Shown here: piece by piece, positions 24,454-54,814 of the stretch
How positions within the stretch are numbered: the stretch's first letter is position 1
Layout: the number at the start of each line of letters is the position of its first letter
Assembly: GCA_013433145.1 (NCBI GenBank)
Contig: CM024181.1
Coordinates: forward strand, 6,510,001-6,574,000
Source of the DNA: Ascaris suum
Lineage: Eukaryota; Nematoda; Chromadorea; Rhabditida; Ascarididae
DNA: 64,000 nt
Reading direction: 5' to 3'
Notes under the pieces: model-generated
Database searches by the model: none
What the model was told of the DNA's origin: nothing
Seen by the model: only the letters and a program-made list of their open reading frames with translations
Program-made: the position numbers and the translations under genes

Positions 24454-27400
24454 TCAACAAGATCCATACATAAGGTGGCTGCTCATGTAAAGTGGTCCAC
24501 TTAACATGACCATATCGTCGAAACGTTGCATCCACTTAGCTGATGGTGATTTGATTACAGAAGCTGGCAATTGGCCTGAAATTTTTATATATTCAACTGT
24601 AAAAACCAATTTTATAACTTCAGATAAATATGCAAATTTGCTAAATTCAATTGCATGGAATTTTAGCACCTTGAAGAAGTTGTGGATAAGACCTATTAAT
24701 TGATAGTAATCATCAACTGTAAGGAATGTTTAAGGTGTTGTACAGCTTTCTTGATATCAACAATAGAGAAAAAAGTCTGAATCTAAAAATTTACATATCA
24801 GCGTGAATAATCTGAATGCTTATCCCGATGAATTCTCGAAAATATAATTTTAATATTCTATTCTCGATGATGATTTATGTTCTTTATTTTAGATAAATAA
24901 TTTATGCAATCGCTTATTTTATTCGTTCAAGATATTATTTTAAAATAAAGCCTTATCTGATAGGGTATCAAAGATATACTTAACATCATCTCTAATAGAT
25001 GATTTGTAATTATTATAGCTGAGATGATGAACGGAGCAATGCAATCGACGATTCAAATCCAATCAAATTGAGCAAAAATCATGTGATAATAAATTCGGAG
25101 CCTATTTACTATTGACGATTTAAATGAGAGTTTCTAATATATGCTAAAAAAAAACTACTACTTTTTTTTAGCCTACATGTAAGAATATTTCGCTGCAAAA
25201 TTCATAAAGATAGAAGAGATTTTGAAAATGTTTTATTTGGTGGAATATTTTTTGATTATTCATTGACTAAACTAGATTGATGAAAATTTTCATGAGAATT
25301 TCGTTATTTTATAGAAAATGAAAATTGCATATTTCAAATTTATTTCAAAAATTATGCTAGCTTTTTCTTGAGTAATAAAAGCGTGATCTATAATAATAAT
25401 TTCTGTGAAAATTTGAAGAAATCGAAAGCAAAGTTTTTTTTTTTTTCAAAGGAAATAATTTTTTATTGCTAATGGATAGGAAATGAAAATATATGAAAGA
25501 CTACGGAAAAAAAAAACTTACCCAGCTCCAGCTTTAACAGCACATTGGCACAATGATCGTGCCACTTGAGTGGTAAGTAAACCACTAGTCACTGCACAAT
25601 TCTTGATTGTACGTGCAATAACGCTATCGGAAGGCAGATCAAGGGAGCAGCTTAAAAAAAATTCACTTATCATCTTATGCATTAAAAATAGTTGAATAAT
25701 ATTGAGGATGAAATACGTTGAGGTTTAAATAATCCAAAAAATTTTTATACATTTTTTAGAATTTCGTAAAATTTTTTTCGTCTCAAATAAAATATCATCA
25801 AATATTTTCTAATTTTTTAAACGATTTATTTCTAATCGTTTAGAGCTTTTTTTTGGTGAGTTTCTTTTCTCCTTACAATGAACGATAATTATTAAAAGCT
25901 AAGAGAGTCTCAACAATTAATATAACGCAGTAAAAATTATCGAAATACTAGCATTTTGAATGAAGCGTCATGGTGGAATTTTATTTTCATACCGTAACTG
26001 CTCTAAAAAAAACATAAACTGAAAACAATTTTACTTATGCGATATTTTCCGAATATATTTCTGTGTATTTTTATTAAAATGGAAACAAAAAAAAAATGGC
26101 ATAGTGGTATGTGGAAAATAAATAAAATGAAAAAAATTTTTTTTAAATTTTTAAATTGAGGATTAAATAAAAATGATTACAATTTCTTTTTCACGCATTC
26201 ATTCGATTGTTTCTCGATGCATTTTTGAACGCAGCTTGCATATTTACGCCCAACACCAACGTATTTCGATGCTTGAGACGTTAATCCTGCAGCATTCAAG
26301 TCGTTAAATGTTTCAGTCGTTCATTAAGTGTTTAAGCCATTTGCAATATTTAAATCACCAAATATTTGAGTAATAAGAAGTTAGATATGTCTACGAACAT
26401 TAAAGCACCGTGAAGAATTGACAACTGGAGTGATCATTATCGTATGGAAAACTTTCGTGAAAATCTCTTCATTCACAGTTCACTGTGGCACTTGAATCGG
26501 CTAAGAGATGTAAGTATTTTTCGATATTCCATTAAATATAGAGAAATGTTTGCTGAAAAAAAAACTTAAACTCAGAAAAATCGCTTTTCAAATTAAATCC
26601 TATGAAGCTTATTCGCCATCATTTTATTGCCTTTTTAGAGTTTGATTTGAAGCAATTTTTTTTTGTTGCAAGAGAGAGAGAGAGAGAGCGAAACTCGGGG
26701 TAGAGAAGAAGAAAGAGGAAGATGTCAAGACTCAAAAAAGAATCTTAGTTGTTTTGGACTATAGCAATTATATGGATACAATCTTTCTAATATATATCCT
26801 TGCAGACTTAGCTATTAGTACTGATCGTTGGTAGGTGTTAAAAATTCGAGGTACCACCCATAGTAACTGTGTTTTTATATAACTCTCAGAACATCCCCAA
26901 TGACTCCAACATGAAAGATAAGAACCTGAAATAGTCCAAAAAAAGCTTTTAAAAAAACCATTTATTGCGATCATGCTGTTAATTTCGTTCACGATAGCGA
27001 TTTCGATTCCGGCTGCATAACGTTTTGGTAACATTCTATTCGTCGGTGTATTTGCGCACCTGTTCGATTAGATATTATTTTATTATTCCTTATAAACAAT
27101 GCAAAAGATTTTTTGGAATTATTTTATTTCTCGAGGATATTAATTCTGATTAGTTTAGATTCTCATATTAGTTTACACTTATGTTTTATTCAATTTGATA
27201 GTAAGTAAAAATATTGGCCAGCCTATATATATGAAAGCCACACAGTGATGTAAGTTCTAATATGAATACTTGCCGCTTGGTACTCAGCGGGTTTGTTGCG
27301 TTATCTGCTCAGTAGAACTGAAAAGATTGTGGGAATAAATATTGGTGGAGATTAGCTGAGTCCCACATTAGCTCAGTTGGTAGAAAATGTGGTGGGAAAT

Positions 27401-28907
27401 CAGGGCATTTCTGGTTCGAATCCCATTACCTATGCGATTGAATTTTTGCACTTTATATCATCGTCTAATAATTGGAATTACAAGAAAATTAGTGGTAATA
27501 TGAAATGATTGCCAATTATTTGCAACTTAGTACATCATTGATGAGTGTGACTCCTTCAATCTTCAAGAATTATACTTTTAATGTCGTTACTCTTTTTCAG
27601 TTTTGAAATTACAAAAGTTAACTCTCTAGACTAAAATATTTTTAGCGTTAAAAGAAACAGCAATTCTTATTTTTGAGTACCATTAATGAACGGAACGTTT
27701 TTTTTTAGTTGTTGAAAGATTCACTGGAGCATTGTTAAGGTTGAATGGGTGGCTAACTTACGCGTTACTGAAAGCATTGACCGAGCATTGCAATGAGCGT
27801 TCAATTTGTGGTCGATATTGCATTATGCAACCTCGTAGAATTTGATAATTTAGACCAGCATTGGCGGCATGCTTCTGAAAAATGTTGAGAAATTCATTTT
27901 CTGAGTGACTGATCGCACTCTACTATGCGGTATTAGTAGAAAATATTATAAAATTGCTTCAAAAATATTGATTTATTTTGGAAGAAAAAACAGAAAATTT
28001 CTAATCAAAAAAAAGCCTAGAAAACTGTGGCAACTTATCAACTAAATATTGTATCAAGTTTAAAAATGCAAAAAAAAAAACTCCAAATCTAATTGCGCCT
28101 TACATCTGCGAATTCTACATAGGAAATTTGCATAATATGAAGCTTGGAAAAATAACTTGTTATAAGATTAGCAGAAAGCTTGAAATTTTCGTGAAGTTTT
28201 GATATATTTGTGTTTTTTCGACAACCAGAGCATAGATAGGCGAAGAAATATTCAGGCACCACTATCATATAATTAGACCACGCAAAATGCAATTTTATCC
28301 AATTTCCGCAACAAAAAGAAGAAAAAAAATCATCCAAAGAACGAATTTAATCAGCACCTCATCCAAACTAAAATAAATTTAAGCGATCCACGGAAAGTTG
28401 AATGGAAAATCGCATGCAGTAATACGCGATCACAACAAATACGATTAATGAAAGCTCATTTAGCCTGGGTGTAAAAAATGCTATCGTTATGAAGCTTATG
28501 GCTTTTAATTAAGCTTATCATTAAAGCGATGCCTATGCAATAAAGCTGTTAAGGTGTTCACTAAAATTCAACCAGTTAAATGTGGTTAAATGCCCTATTC
28601 TATGGATATCATTTGATTAATTGACGATGATGGATAAACGACTATCGAAGATTAAATATGCCAATGATTTGGCCACCGATCAGATCGCAATTTGAAGGTG
28701 TTGATTAAAGATGAACACATTGAATTTAGCATATCACCATGATGAAAACTCATTTCAGTTTATTACCTCACATTTGTCGGCACATGGAATAACATTGCTG
28801 ATCTCTTGATTTTTGCACGGTAACGTTTCAGAGCATAGACATTGCCGTTGCATTTGCGCATTACAAATGTAAGCGCCCAAGAAAAGAAGTAATGCAACTC
28901 GTAACAT
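24454..28907 (-). CDS. Secreted cysteine-rich protein, right-arm copy (possibly CPG4-like), 7 exons
   Basis: In transcription order the exons are 28907-28767, 27874-27762, 27059-26959, 26286-26181, 25650-25522, 24692-24670 and 24575-24454. Every exon has the same length and phase as in the left copy, giving 244 residues with no stop. The signal peptide and all cysteines I tracked are kept. Differences cluster at surface-type residues, for example KDKA/NQEI in exon 1, YF/RF in exon 7 and about seven changes in exon 5. Exon 1 ends in GAG rather than CAG before its GT donor. The 23-nt microexon is unchanged. The intact frame and conserved splice sites argue that this is a second working gene and not a pseudogene. 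Function is not known; both copies should be secreted. Confidence 0.85.
27362..27430 (+). pseudogene. tRNA-like remnant (box A and box B) inside intron 2, right arm
   Basis: Mirror of 16264-16332. It has TTAGCTCAGTTGGTAGA followed by GGTTCGAATCCC, which are good matches to tRNA internal promoter boxes. The acceptor and T stems are poorly paired, as in the left copy. It is antisense to the host gene. Confidence 0.4.
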
Positions 28908-28981
28908 TCTGAAAAGAAATTTTTCGTTTAGGTTAAAAAAAAACAAAACAAAAAAAGCACAGTGATAATGTAATCTCAATT

Positions 28982-28999
28982 CCCCCCCCCCCCCCCCCC
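28982..28999. repeat. Poly-C run (18 C)
   Basis: Mirror of the poly-G run at 14698-14714. It sits about 75 bases beyond the ATG of the right gene copy, in its upstream region. Confidence 0.97.
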
Positions 29000-30530
29000 G
29001 CGCTCTATCGCTCTTTACATCTTACCGTTTCTCATCATCATTTTTTAACGTTTAAAGAGGGTGGAAAAGAAAAATGAAATTGAAAATTATTACTGCTTAA
29101 TGAAGATAGGCAATTTATGCCATCTAGTATCGCATATTCCCGTTTAGGAATCGAAAATACATCTCCGCCATTATTAGCTAGAACGTACTTTTTCAGTTCT
29201 AATTTAGTAAACGGCTGCAGATAATAGCCAAAAAAAGAGGGTAAATCAAAACGAAATTGTATTCCTCCATGGATTAATTGACGGTGGAACTAAGCGAGTA
29301 GGATAGCTATAAAGAAATCTAAAGTTTTTTTTAGCCTGCCAATAATTCAATAAAATCCTTATTTATTATGCTATAGGTGATCGTTGATGCGTATCAAAAT
29401 TGAATACGATGTAGTTGGAATGATGAGATAGTGGGCTACCCATTGAGCCGTCCTTCTATCTCTAATTCATCATCTTTCAGTGCTTCTCTAGAAGGGAATT
29501 TGAAATTCTATTCGAATGCCTTACTACTGATATATTTTAAAGTTTGTTATTGCTCTATCATCATTATCACCACTTATCAATAATAATATCACTATGTTCA
29601 ATGGAAAAGAGGAGAAAACTTGAAGGACTACATTCCCAGGAGTGATTCTTCGCAAAGTAAGACGAAAATAATTGATGAAGACACTAAAATAAGCGCTGAA
29701 TGGCATTCGAAAAACGAGTTGTTTTTGCATAAAGGGTAAACATGGGAGTAAATAAAGAGCAAAATACTCTCTTATAAATGAAAACAGTACTTCGAGTTTA
29801 GAGTGCAGGAAATTAATTATGCTCATAATCGAATTATCATGTTTTATTTTAAAGGGATCATCTAATTTTGTTTAGCAACGTTGAACTAGAGCTCAAGTGA
29901 GATGGAGGGATGTTTGCGTTTTACGGTACCTTATAATACTTTCACGGCGTCTTGCTGTATTTATTTTACATTTTGAGTTCTTTTTTTTGGAAGGATGACA
30001 CTACTCGGGTGATAGAAGAAATGTATAAGATTGTTTTTGTCTACCTTTATTTTATTTGAAGAGAACTAATGTGATCAACTCAATCAATCGGTGATTAATA
30101 AAGCAATCAACGTCGGCAATTCTAGTGCATCAATATCAATACTTCACGAACGTACTCGATTTATCCTAATATTCCAGTCAGGGTTCTAATCAATCGAAAT
30201 TCACAAAATGACTATCTGAAGAGCGAAAATAATGTTGAATAAGGATAGGAAGTTGCAGTGAATAAACTTCTCAGTGTGGAATTTCTTCAGTCAAAAAGCA
30301 GACCGATTATATATTGTAGTTGAAGGAAATTGCCTGAATCGCAGTAAAAAAAAAAGTAATTTTTGAATTCTTACTAAGAAAAAACCAACACTAACATCTG
30401 AACTACAATTTTATGAGGGAAATTCAATTATTTCGAACAAAATTGTGAGCGATTTATCGAGTCTTTTGGATTTTCATTATGCCTATGTGATCCATTAAAC
30501 ACGGGGAAACGCAGAAAATACGAATTCGAG

Positions 30531-30788
30531 AGTAGAATCACGGAATTTTCCTTTTTTTTTCTGAAATGCCAAATGAGCTCTTTTTTTTTAAATCTTAGAT
30601 GGCAACAAGTAATATTTTGCAATCCCACTTTCCTCTCTGTCTCCCTCTCTTAAATCTCCACTCCGCATTGAAAATTTTTAATGCATTAGCGCGCTTCATA
30701 ATTTGATCTGAGAAATTGCTAATTTTTGTTGTATCAATGATTAAGAACCATTTCAGCTGTGCATTAAGAAAGCATCTTCTCAGCCAGG
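30531..30788. other. About 258 bp present only in the right arm
   Basis: The left arm reads directly from the counterpart of AATTCGA to GAGCATTATTTC (about 13141-13153). In the right arm about 258 bp separate these landmarks, with GAG at both borders. This is either an insertion with a 3-bp repeat or a deletion from the left arm by short homology. No coding content or transposon ends are visible. Confidence 0.75.
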
Positions 30789-32326
30789 AGCATTATTTCT
30801 TACCAATCCATTCAGGTATTTTCTTAGAATATCAAAAGAAAGGAATCGTGGTTTATTTTGAGATCATCGTCATCAGAATAGAACTCTTTGAAGAAATAAA
30901 GCAGAAAACTCAGAAATAATAAAATACTATGAGAGTATCTTCTATAAAGAGCATAAAATAATTCGAAATTTAACGGCATTTTATCTGAGTTATTCCACTA
31001 AACTCTTTCAAAATCGCTCTATCTATGAGATTATTGCATTATGAAAGAAGAAACTAAAATACGGAAAATTTTGATTGAAGAAATTGCGTCGATGCAAATG
31101 TGCATTCTGATACGTTAACGAATGAGCAATTGCTTTTATAGATGTGATCACAAAGTGTAGAAGAAAAAATATCATTGCAAATCTTTCATAGTAAATTAGT
31201 GACGTGCATTTATTTCTTTTCTTTTTTTTTTCTTACGTTCATTCGGTAGAGATCGACTTGCTCCCGTTTTTTTTTTTTTGTTTTGCAATACATTTTTTTT
31301 ATTTGAACGTAATGAAGTAATCCATCATCACTAATGCGCTTGTTATCGATCACTAATCAACGATGGAGCAATTTTCTCAATGAAATATTCGATTAATTGA
31401 GTTGTGTAAGAGAAATATGATCTTCCGCTATGCGGAATTTTAATTTCAGTCCTTTTCAATATGGAACGAATATCGATTGATCGGGTGATTTCATTCAGAT
31501 GATGTGATACTTTTTACTGAACTGGTTTGAGAATAGAAAATTTTTACGAAAGAAATAAGTTTTCAAGCGTCACATTCGAATTCTTTGTCGTTGATGTTTT
31601 TTTAGGTCGCAATTTTAGCATTATTATTGACAATATGATACCATTTATTTGAGCCTGTTTATGGGCAAGGTATCCACTTATAAAATCCAACAAAAACAAT
31701 TGTAGTATTATTCAATGCAATAGTGCAAAAATGCGATGACGTCACTTTTTGGAGAATTTTTTTCTTGCAGTGGATGTATTTGTTGTGAAGTTGTTGCAAA
31801 TTTATTAGCAAAAATGTTTTTTTTTTGCTCAGATGTCTTTTTTTGCCTTTTTCACTCAATTATTTCTTCAACAATTGATAATTGTTCGCTAACTATTTTG
31901 CATTGCAATAAAAAAATTTTTGCATATTGTAAAATGCAAATTTAGTTTATATATAGCAAAAATTACCTTTATCATCAATCCAATGCGTTTTTTTTCTGCA
32001 ATGTTTAGTTCGGTTTATGTATGCAATAGTATTTCAAAATCATAGAAAACGCTTATTAGTTTACCGCCTAACATTCCCTCTCAACAAACGATATGAGCGA
32101 ACAACCTAGACTCCGCAATAATATACTATATTTCCTCGAATATAAGCCAAATTATGGAACTTAGAATTTTTTTTTGAACAGAAAGAAATTTCAACTTTTA
32201 ATTAAATTCATGAATATACTTAAAAGTTATAATTTTTCAAAAATATCCATACTAATTAGAGATTCTCATAGAGCGTTGAATGGTGTTTAATTGACATTTC
32301 ACCTGAAATATGTTGTCTGATTCCAC

Positions 32327-48803
<16,477 letters not shown>

Positions 48804-49542
48804 CTATGCCACCTTTTTGATATTAGAGGAAGGATGATCGACGATTCCAATTTATGTTTTTTTTGCCTTGCTTTGATAAGTAGTTGTTCGATATTTTTGA
48901 TACGCTAGAGCTTTCATAAATATTAAACATTTATAACGGTTGAAGTAAACAAGCATTTAAAAAAAGAAGAAGTAACGAAGTACAGTAAAATCGTTTTCGT
49001 TCTCAATGTTAATGCAACATAAGTAAATATAGCTGTAAATTTAAGCTGAGATATTGAGAGTTATTCATGCCTTATTTTTTTTAATATTGTTCAATAGAAA
49101 TGGAATAGTAAGAACTAGAACAACATATAAGAGCTGAAAATCCACTAAGAGCAGTGAATTTTTTTTTTGTTTCGACATTTCAACCAAGTTTTATCGTTCG
49201 TTTAGAATCTGAAATTGCAGAAGCATTTCATTTTCGCTGAAATAAAATTTTTTACAAAATAAACGATTAATCAACTGTTTTGATATAATTTCAAGCTTAG
49301 AAATCTTCATATATTTTTGAATTGCATAATGCTAAATGCTGAGTGCATTTGCATATTTGAGGAAGAGGATTTAATGGAGCGGAATAAATGGCTAAGTGGA
49401 TGCTAAATGGCTAGTGTTGAGTTTTATTGACACATTTTCCGGTTAGAACCGAAATTTACTCAAATATTTCGACGATAAGTGGGAAAGGCTTTCTACTTGA
49501 CATTTTACTTCGTTGTGGCAGAGTTCTAAAATTTGTAATTTT

Positions 49543-52500
49543 ATGGATCCATATTCGCATCTATTGAAGTGTTCATTGATCGTTAGTGGACAATTGAGCA
49601 ATACGGATTCCAACGAACAAGTAATTTTAATAACTCTTTATTGAATACTAAATTTTCGAAATCTTTAAATAGCTAGTAATTGAATAGTTATTGAACAATT
49701 TATAAAAGTAGTATTAATTAGTTAATTGTAAATTAGTTGTGATTATAGATGAACTATTTTTCCTTTTTTTTTTATTAGACGAGAAAATCAATGTCGAAAT
49801 GAAATTGATTTGATGAAATCTTTCACTAATAAGTGCAAAGAAAGTAAAAACACAAAAAAGTGGCACGCTCGGAGTAACATTTGGAAAATTCACAGGAGTT
49901 TTTATTCGTTTATCAAGTTATTAATATAGTAGAAGTTATGCATTATGCGTTGCAAAATAATCGCTTTCATAAATCGCCATTCATATATGCAAATAAACAA
50001 TCATTCAGCTTTTGAATATGCAAATAAGCATCTATTGCGTTTTTGAATATGCAAATAAATTAACATCCTTTCATTTCTGTCGTTAGTTTTAACGATTCTG
50101 CTGAATGTCAGAGAATAAATGAATGTATGTTTGTGTGAAAGCATATTATCCTACTAACAGTGTGATCCCATTGCATCCTATACAAAAATATCGACTCATC
50201 TCTTAAATGTTAAATGCAAATAATTCAATTTGCATTAATTAAAAGTATTGGCAAAGATAATTCAATTCATTTGGTTTTAATCCTGAGAACACACTGTATA
50301 AATATTTTCAAATATATTAGCTCAATTATTTCTGAACAACTGTTCCAATATGAACTCAGTAAACATATCAAGAAACAACGTTTCGCTATTCTCAAAATTA
50401 AATAGAGGCTAATTTGATCGTATGAGTTGGCATTTTACGCGAAGCAAATTAGCTGGCTATGAAATCAATAGCTGAAGGATTTTCTAGCGGAAATGACCTC
50501 AATTGGTTTCACCCACTGTAATGTTTCAAGAGGTCATAATACAAGAACAATTTAATAGCTGCTTGCTACGGATTCATCCACATTCAGTTCTTCTCGTTTT
50601 CTTCAATAGATTTAAGTATGCGTTTATTCCCAAGCATAAATTACTATAGAAATGAATCGATTCATGCGACATCCGGGAAAATATGGATACTTCATTGACG
50701 GATGGGGAAAAATTTGTCATCACCAAAAATTAACTAAACTTTCCTCATTTATGGTGTCAATTTTATCCTAGGAAATTCTAGACTCTCCTCTAGAGTCTTC
50801 AATTCTCTCAACAAATAAATTAATATAATTCTTTAATTTCAATTATGCATTTCTAAAATTTATTGAAGAAAAAAGTTTTCAGAGTTTTATCAACGCGTTA
50901 GATGAATTGAAAAATTGGCCAAAATATCAAGACAATCGTTTTTCGATGGATATTAAATTAAGGCCGCTATTATTTTCTTGTCATGATGTTGAACAATTAT
51001 TTCTCTATCAAATTTGTGATGCCAATGATCTATTTTATTTACGAACTCGATACAATTATGAAATATTTCGTTGTGATGAGATGTCACGGTAATATTTTCT
51101 TCTAAGCTGAAGAAAGTGATATTGTACCTCAATGCACCTTCTGAAAACATATCAGGGAAGTGGTAGGAGAGGGGTGGGGTGGGGGGGGGGGTTGGGGAGG
51201 ATGGAGGAGGAGGAAAGGGGAAAAGAACAACACGTGCAAGAAATCACTAATATTTGCTTCGCTGCATCAGCACATAAGGACTGGTTTTCTGGTCGTTCAT
51301 CGATTATCAATAAAAGATTTTCGCCAATATTTCACACTTTAAAGAATTTTTAATCTTTAAATCCTCTATAAGGAAATTGCCTCAGCGATGATAATTTTCT
51401 TTAAGTTAGAACAAAAATCGAGAATTGAAGGATACTCTTGAACCTGGAAGTCATCTAATCTGCTATAGATTAGCGATCAATTTTACAAACATTCAATTAA
51501 CTAGAATCGCTGAATCGTCATTTTTCTTTTCACGTAATTAACGCTGCGTACACATTTGCATACAACCTGAAATGATATTTCAATAGATTCTACTCACCTA
51601 GCAAGTAAATCGCATAGGTGAAAAGAGATGAAAAATTCGAGGAAGCAAGATGGAAGAATTGCTCGAAGTTAATAATGTCAGAGATGCTGGGTTCATGGTA
51701 CCCTCGCAATGAGCAAATGCAATATTTTTATTCTACTTAGTAATCGCATGTATATGACATAAAAGAGCTCCACATTAAAATGTTTTGTCCCATTCGTACA
51801 TTTTAAGGTAGATTGCCAGGAATTTTTCCTGCACTGTCGCTTTTCGTTTCGAAAATCTTGCATTAATTTTTCAAAACCCCCTTCAATTTTTACGATAATA
51901 ATCTATACGATAACCACCAACAATCGTTGTCCGGCTCAATTTTCAGTACTTTTTACGCTATGCTATCGTTGGATTTTTGGAAGAATAAATTACAGTTGAG
52001 TAGAGAGAAATTTTTAATTAGGGAAAAGATCGTTGAATAAATTTGCGTTGGTAGCTGAAAGGTAAAATTTGTTAGATATGAGGTTGTAATGGAAAATCGA
52101 AACTTGAATATTACATGGGCAATCTTGAAATTAATTTCTATACTATTTTCATTGCTTTTTTTCTCATCTCAGATTTTGATTGTAGTGGGTGAGCATTCAG
52201 CTTATTTAACAAACATAATAAATGAAGAGCATTCAGCTCTTCAGAGCAAATTTCTTCAACGACATAAAAGTCGGATTGGCCTCATAGATCGATCAAATTT
52301 ATTGGCTATTAATGAACTTTGCCGAACTGTTGAGCCAAGACTTGCATCGATTGATTAGATCATTGCAGGAAAGCATCGATAAGGAATCGTTTCGTGAGAT
52401 GCGTCGAGCAATTTCTTCCACGATGCGCCAATCTTGAAGGCAAATTGATTTTCGGGGAAATTTTTCAAAAGCAATGTTTTTGATAGAAGTGCACAAATAC

Positions 52501-54321
52501 CTCTCATAGTAAAACAACCTTCTATACCCTGTATTCATATCGTTCACTTTTTACTTCTCTTCCTTCATTCTGTCCCTTTTTTTTTACATCTTCTCTCTTA
52601 GCTTGTTTTCCTTTCCGCTTTTTTAATTGTTTTTTTTCGGAATGATTTTTTTTCATTTTCACTAACATATCAGTGTTCAATGCTTAAATCTTTGTACATT
52701 TTTCTCATTTATTTTATGCAAATAAACGTTTCTATTATCGTTAAGTATGCAAATTTTTGCAATAAGTTTTTAAAAATAATTTAGCCTGAGAGATCAGAGC
52801 GTGAAGATCGCAATTTCAAATGAATAATTAATGAGCCAAAGCTTAAGTCGGCTGATCAATTCATTGCAAGAGAATGATTTCTATACTTTTTTGAACTGCT
52901 TGACTCGTTTCCATTGACTATTTTAGTTAATTATGTCGTAAATATCCTATCGTATCTGTGTTTCATATCTTATAAAGTATCGTATATCGTAATATATGAG
53001 TACTGTAACGTATTTCAAATAAATTACTGTAAAGTACTGCAAACTATCCTTTATCAGAAACTCAACACCGTTATATATTGCTTTGTTTCAGATAACTATG
53101 ACCCATATAGTGTCTTCATGAAAAAAGTAATGAAGAACACAACTACAATAAAGAAAGTTCTGGAGCTCAGTCAAGCTCACTCGCACTACCCACTAAGATT
53201 CTTCAAGGTTCTCGTTTGAAAATAGAACGAGTTCGATCGAATATCACTATTTTATGCTCTTTCTTAAATGAATCTGTTCTTCTGAGTGTAATGTAAGTTT
53301 CTCTTCAATCAGAACAAACGATATGCGCCGGGCGATTGGGGGAGCCGGATGGAGACTGGGGTTGTAACAATGGTACCATATGAAAAAAGAAGCATTTTCT
53401 TGGTAAAGGCACTTTTGATGGGAGGGGCTCGGGATAAGAGCAATTGTGATACACCATAAAACGCGTCCTTTCTCCTCCTCACATCCCTTTTTGTGGAACT
53501 CCAAGTGGGAGTGAAGGAGAAGGAGGAATCGAGAGGCATATGCCAGTAATTACTTTGTTAACAAAGATAGTGACGGTCAGTTGTTGATATATACGTTGTC
53601 TTCTGATTTCAGTATGCTATCAAGAAAGTGGTCGTTGACAGAAGGAAAGACTACATCGGTACGGATCCATGGGATTCATTTTTCTACAGTGCATATAGAC
53701 CAAAGAAGCCTTCTCGTTATAATACATCACAGTGCATTGGCATCGAATGTGGTAAAAATTGTCAGTCAACTCTTTTACATCATAAGATAATGAAGTATTC
53801 TCCGATATAAAATGACATTGAAATAATCAGTGGTTCTGATTTAACTCGAAAATTATCACTGTTTTATCACAATTTATTACATATTTGCCATAGTGATGGA
53901 TGTGGTATTAAAGACTGTAGAAGAAAGGATGGTGGAAGGAATATAGATCTCCAGCACTTCTTATAGAGAATAACTTCATGCATTAAGCTTACCTTAAAAG
54001 GTTGACATAAGAAATAAAGAATCCCAAAAAGAAGAAATACATTACTCCGGAGATGTATCGTTATAGAGCTTCATTGCATCTAGGGGATTTTTTCATTAAC
54101 TCTAAGTACTACTTATTTAAATTTTCACATAAAACTCTTTATATTTAGTTGCCGACAATCTGCCTGAAAATAAAAGAACCCTCGTCGCACAGCAACAACA
54201 TTCACGTCGGACAAAAACTATTCAAAAATATTCAACACCGAAGAATTTGGCAATGGTGAATTTTGATGTCGTTGAAAACTTTTTACTCGATTCGATAACG
54301 GAGAATCTATACAATGTTTAA
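49543..54321 (+). CDS. Unrecognised protein of 272 residues, 6 exons
   Basis: Exons are 49543-49620, 50883-51088, 52369-52475, 53092-53207, 53613-53751 and 54149-54321 (TAA). The phases (0, 2, 1, 0, 1) fit at all five junctions. Acceptors are mostly TTTCAG-like. No signal peptide or membrane segment is evident, so a cytosolic or nuclear protein is likely. Exon 2 includes RPLLFSCHDVEQLFLYQI and a run rich in Tyr, Asn and Arg. Exon 3 carries CVEQFLPRC. Exon 5 includes DPWDSFFYSAYRPKKPSRY. The last exon is Gln/Lys/Arg-rich, then acidic-hydrophobic. I do not recognise the family. Alternative ORFs around 52089-52440 overlap exon 3 in other frames, so exon 3 is the least certain. It is the same strand as, and directly upstream of, the next gene. 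Confidence 0.62.
51181..51191 (+). repeat. G-rich run in an intron
   Basis: Eleven G in a 55-base G-rich stretch (about 51163-51220) within intron 2 of the unrecognised gene. Confidence 0.9.
52089..52358 (+). other. Hydrophobic-leader ORF in the intron before exon 3
   Basis: An 89-codon frame begins with a hydrophobic stretch (ILKLISILFSLLFFSSQILIVV), then continues as a normal-looking soluble sequence and stops 10 bases before exon 3. A CATCTCAG acceptor at about 52175 divides it. It may be a separate small membrane protein, an alternative exon or chance. Confidence 0.25.
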
Positions 54322-54438
54322 ATGGCCAATGTTTTTTGAGGAAGAAGAGTCGGGGAGTGCGGGAGAGTGGGAGTGGGCGATGATTGAGGGGGAGAAGACA
54401 ACAAAAACGCTGTGAAACAAAACAGCTTTCATTTTCAG

Positions 54439-54535
54439 CGACCATTATCCAAAATCATAGAGGCATCTTTTTTGAGGTTAACCTACATCTTGCGGCCCAA
54501 TAATGTTTGGCTCAGCAATGTGGGATTATCTGTTG
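54439..54535 (+). other. Probable coding exon, not assigned to a gene
   Basis: Bounded by an ATTTTCAG acceptor and a GTTG/GTAGGA donor, with a 32-codon open frame (…LRLTYILRPNNVWLSN…) of protein-like composition ending in phase 1. It could precede the exon at 55598 in an alternative transcript, or belong to the end of the upstream gene. Confidence 0.35.
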
Positions 54536-54814
54536 GTAGGATAGTTTCTACTATCGTTCGCAAATTTGCATTCCACAATGCAGTATTGAAGATGTCGTTC
54601 TATGTGTTTGTTTGTGTATGTATGTGTCTGTCTGGTTGTCGGTATTTTCATTTTGATGGACACTGGAGAATAGTGAGGAAATCTGGCGGGTATAATGTGC
54701 TTTATAACATGACCTTGTATACCAACTTTCAAATGGTCTTTCAATTCTCGTTTGCAACAATCTTAGCGGAAAAAGATGGCAAACGCACTTGATGTGTCAA
54801 GTGAACTATAGGAA

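Noticed and set aside
49778..49930. Open stretch after a TTTATTAG acceptor (about 50 codons, Lys/Asn-rich)
   Set aside because: Its phase does not fit the exons on either side and it has no ATG near the start. It is probably chance in A-rich sequence.
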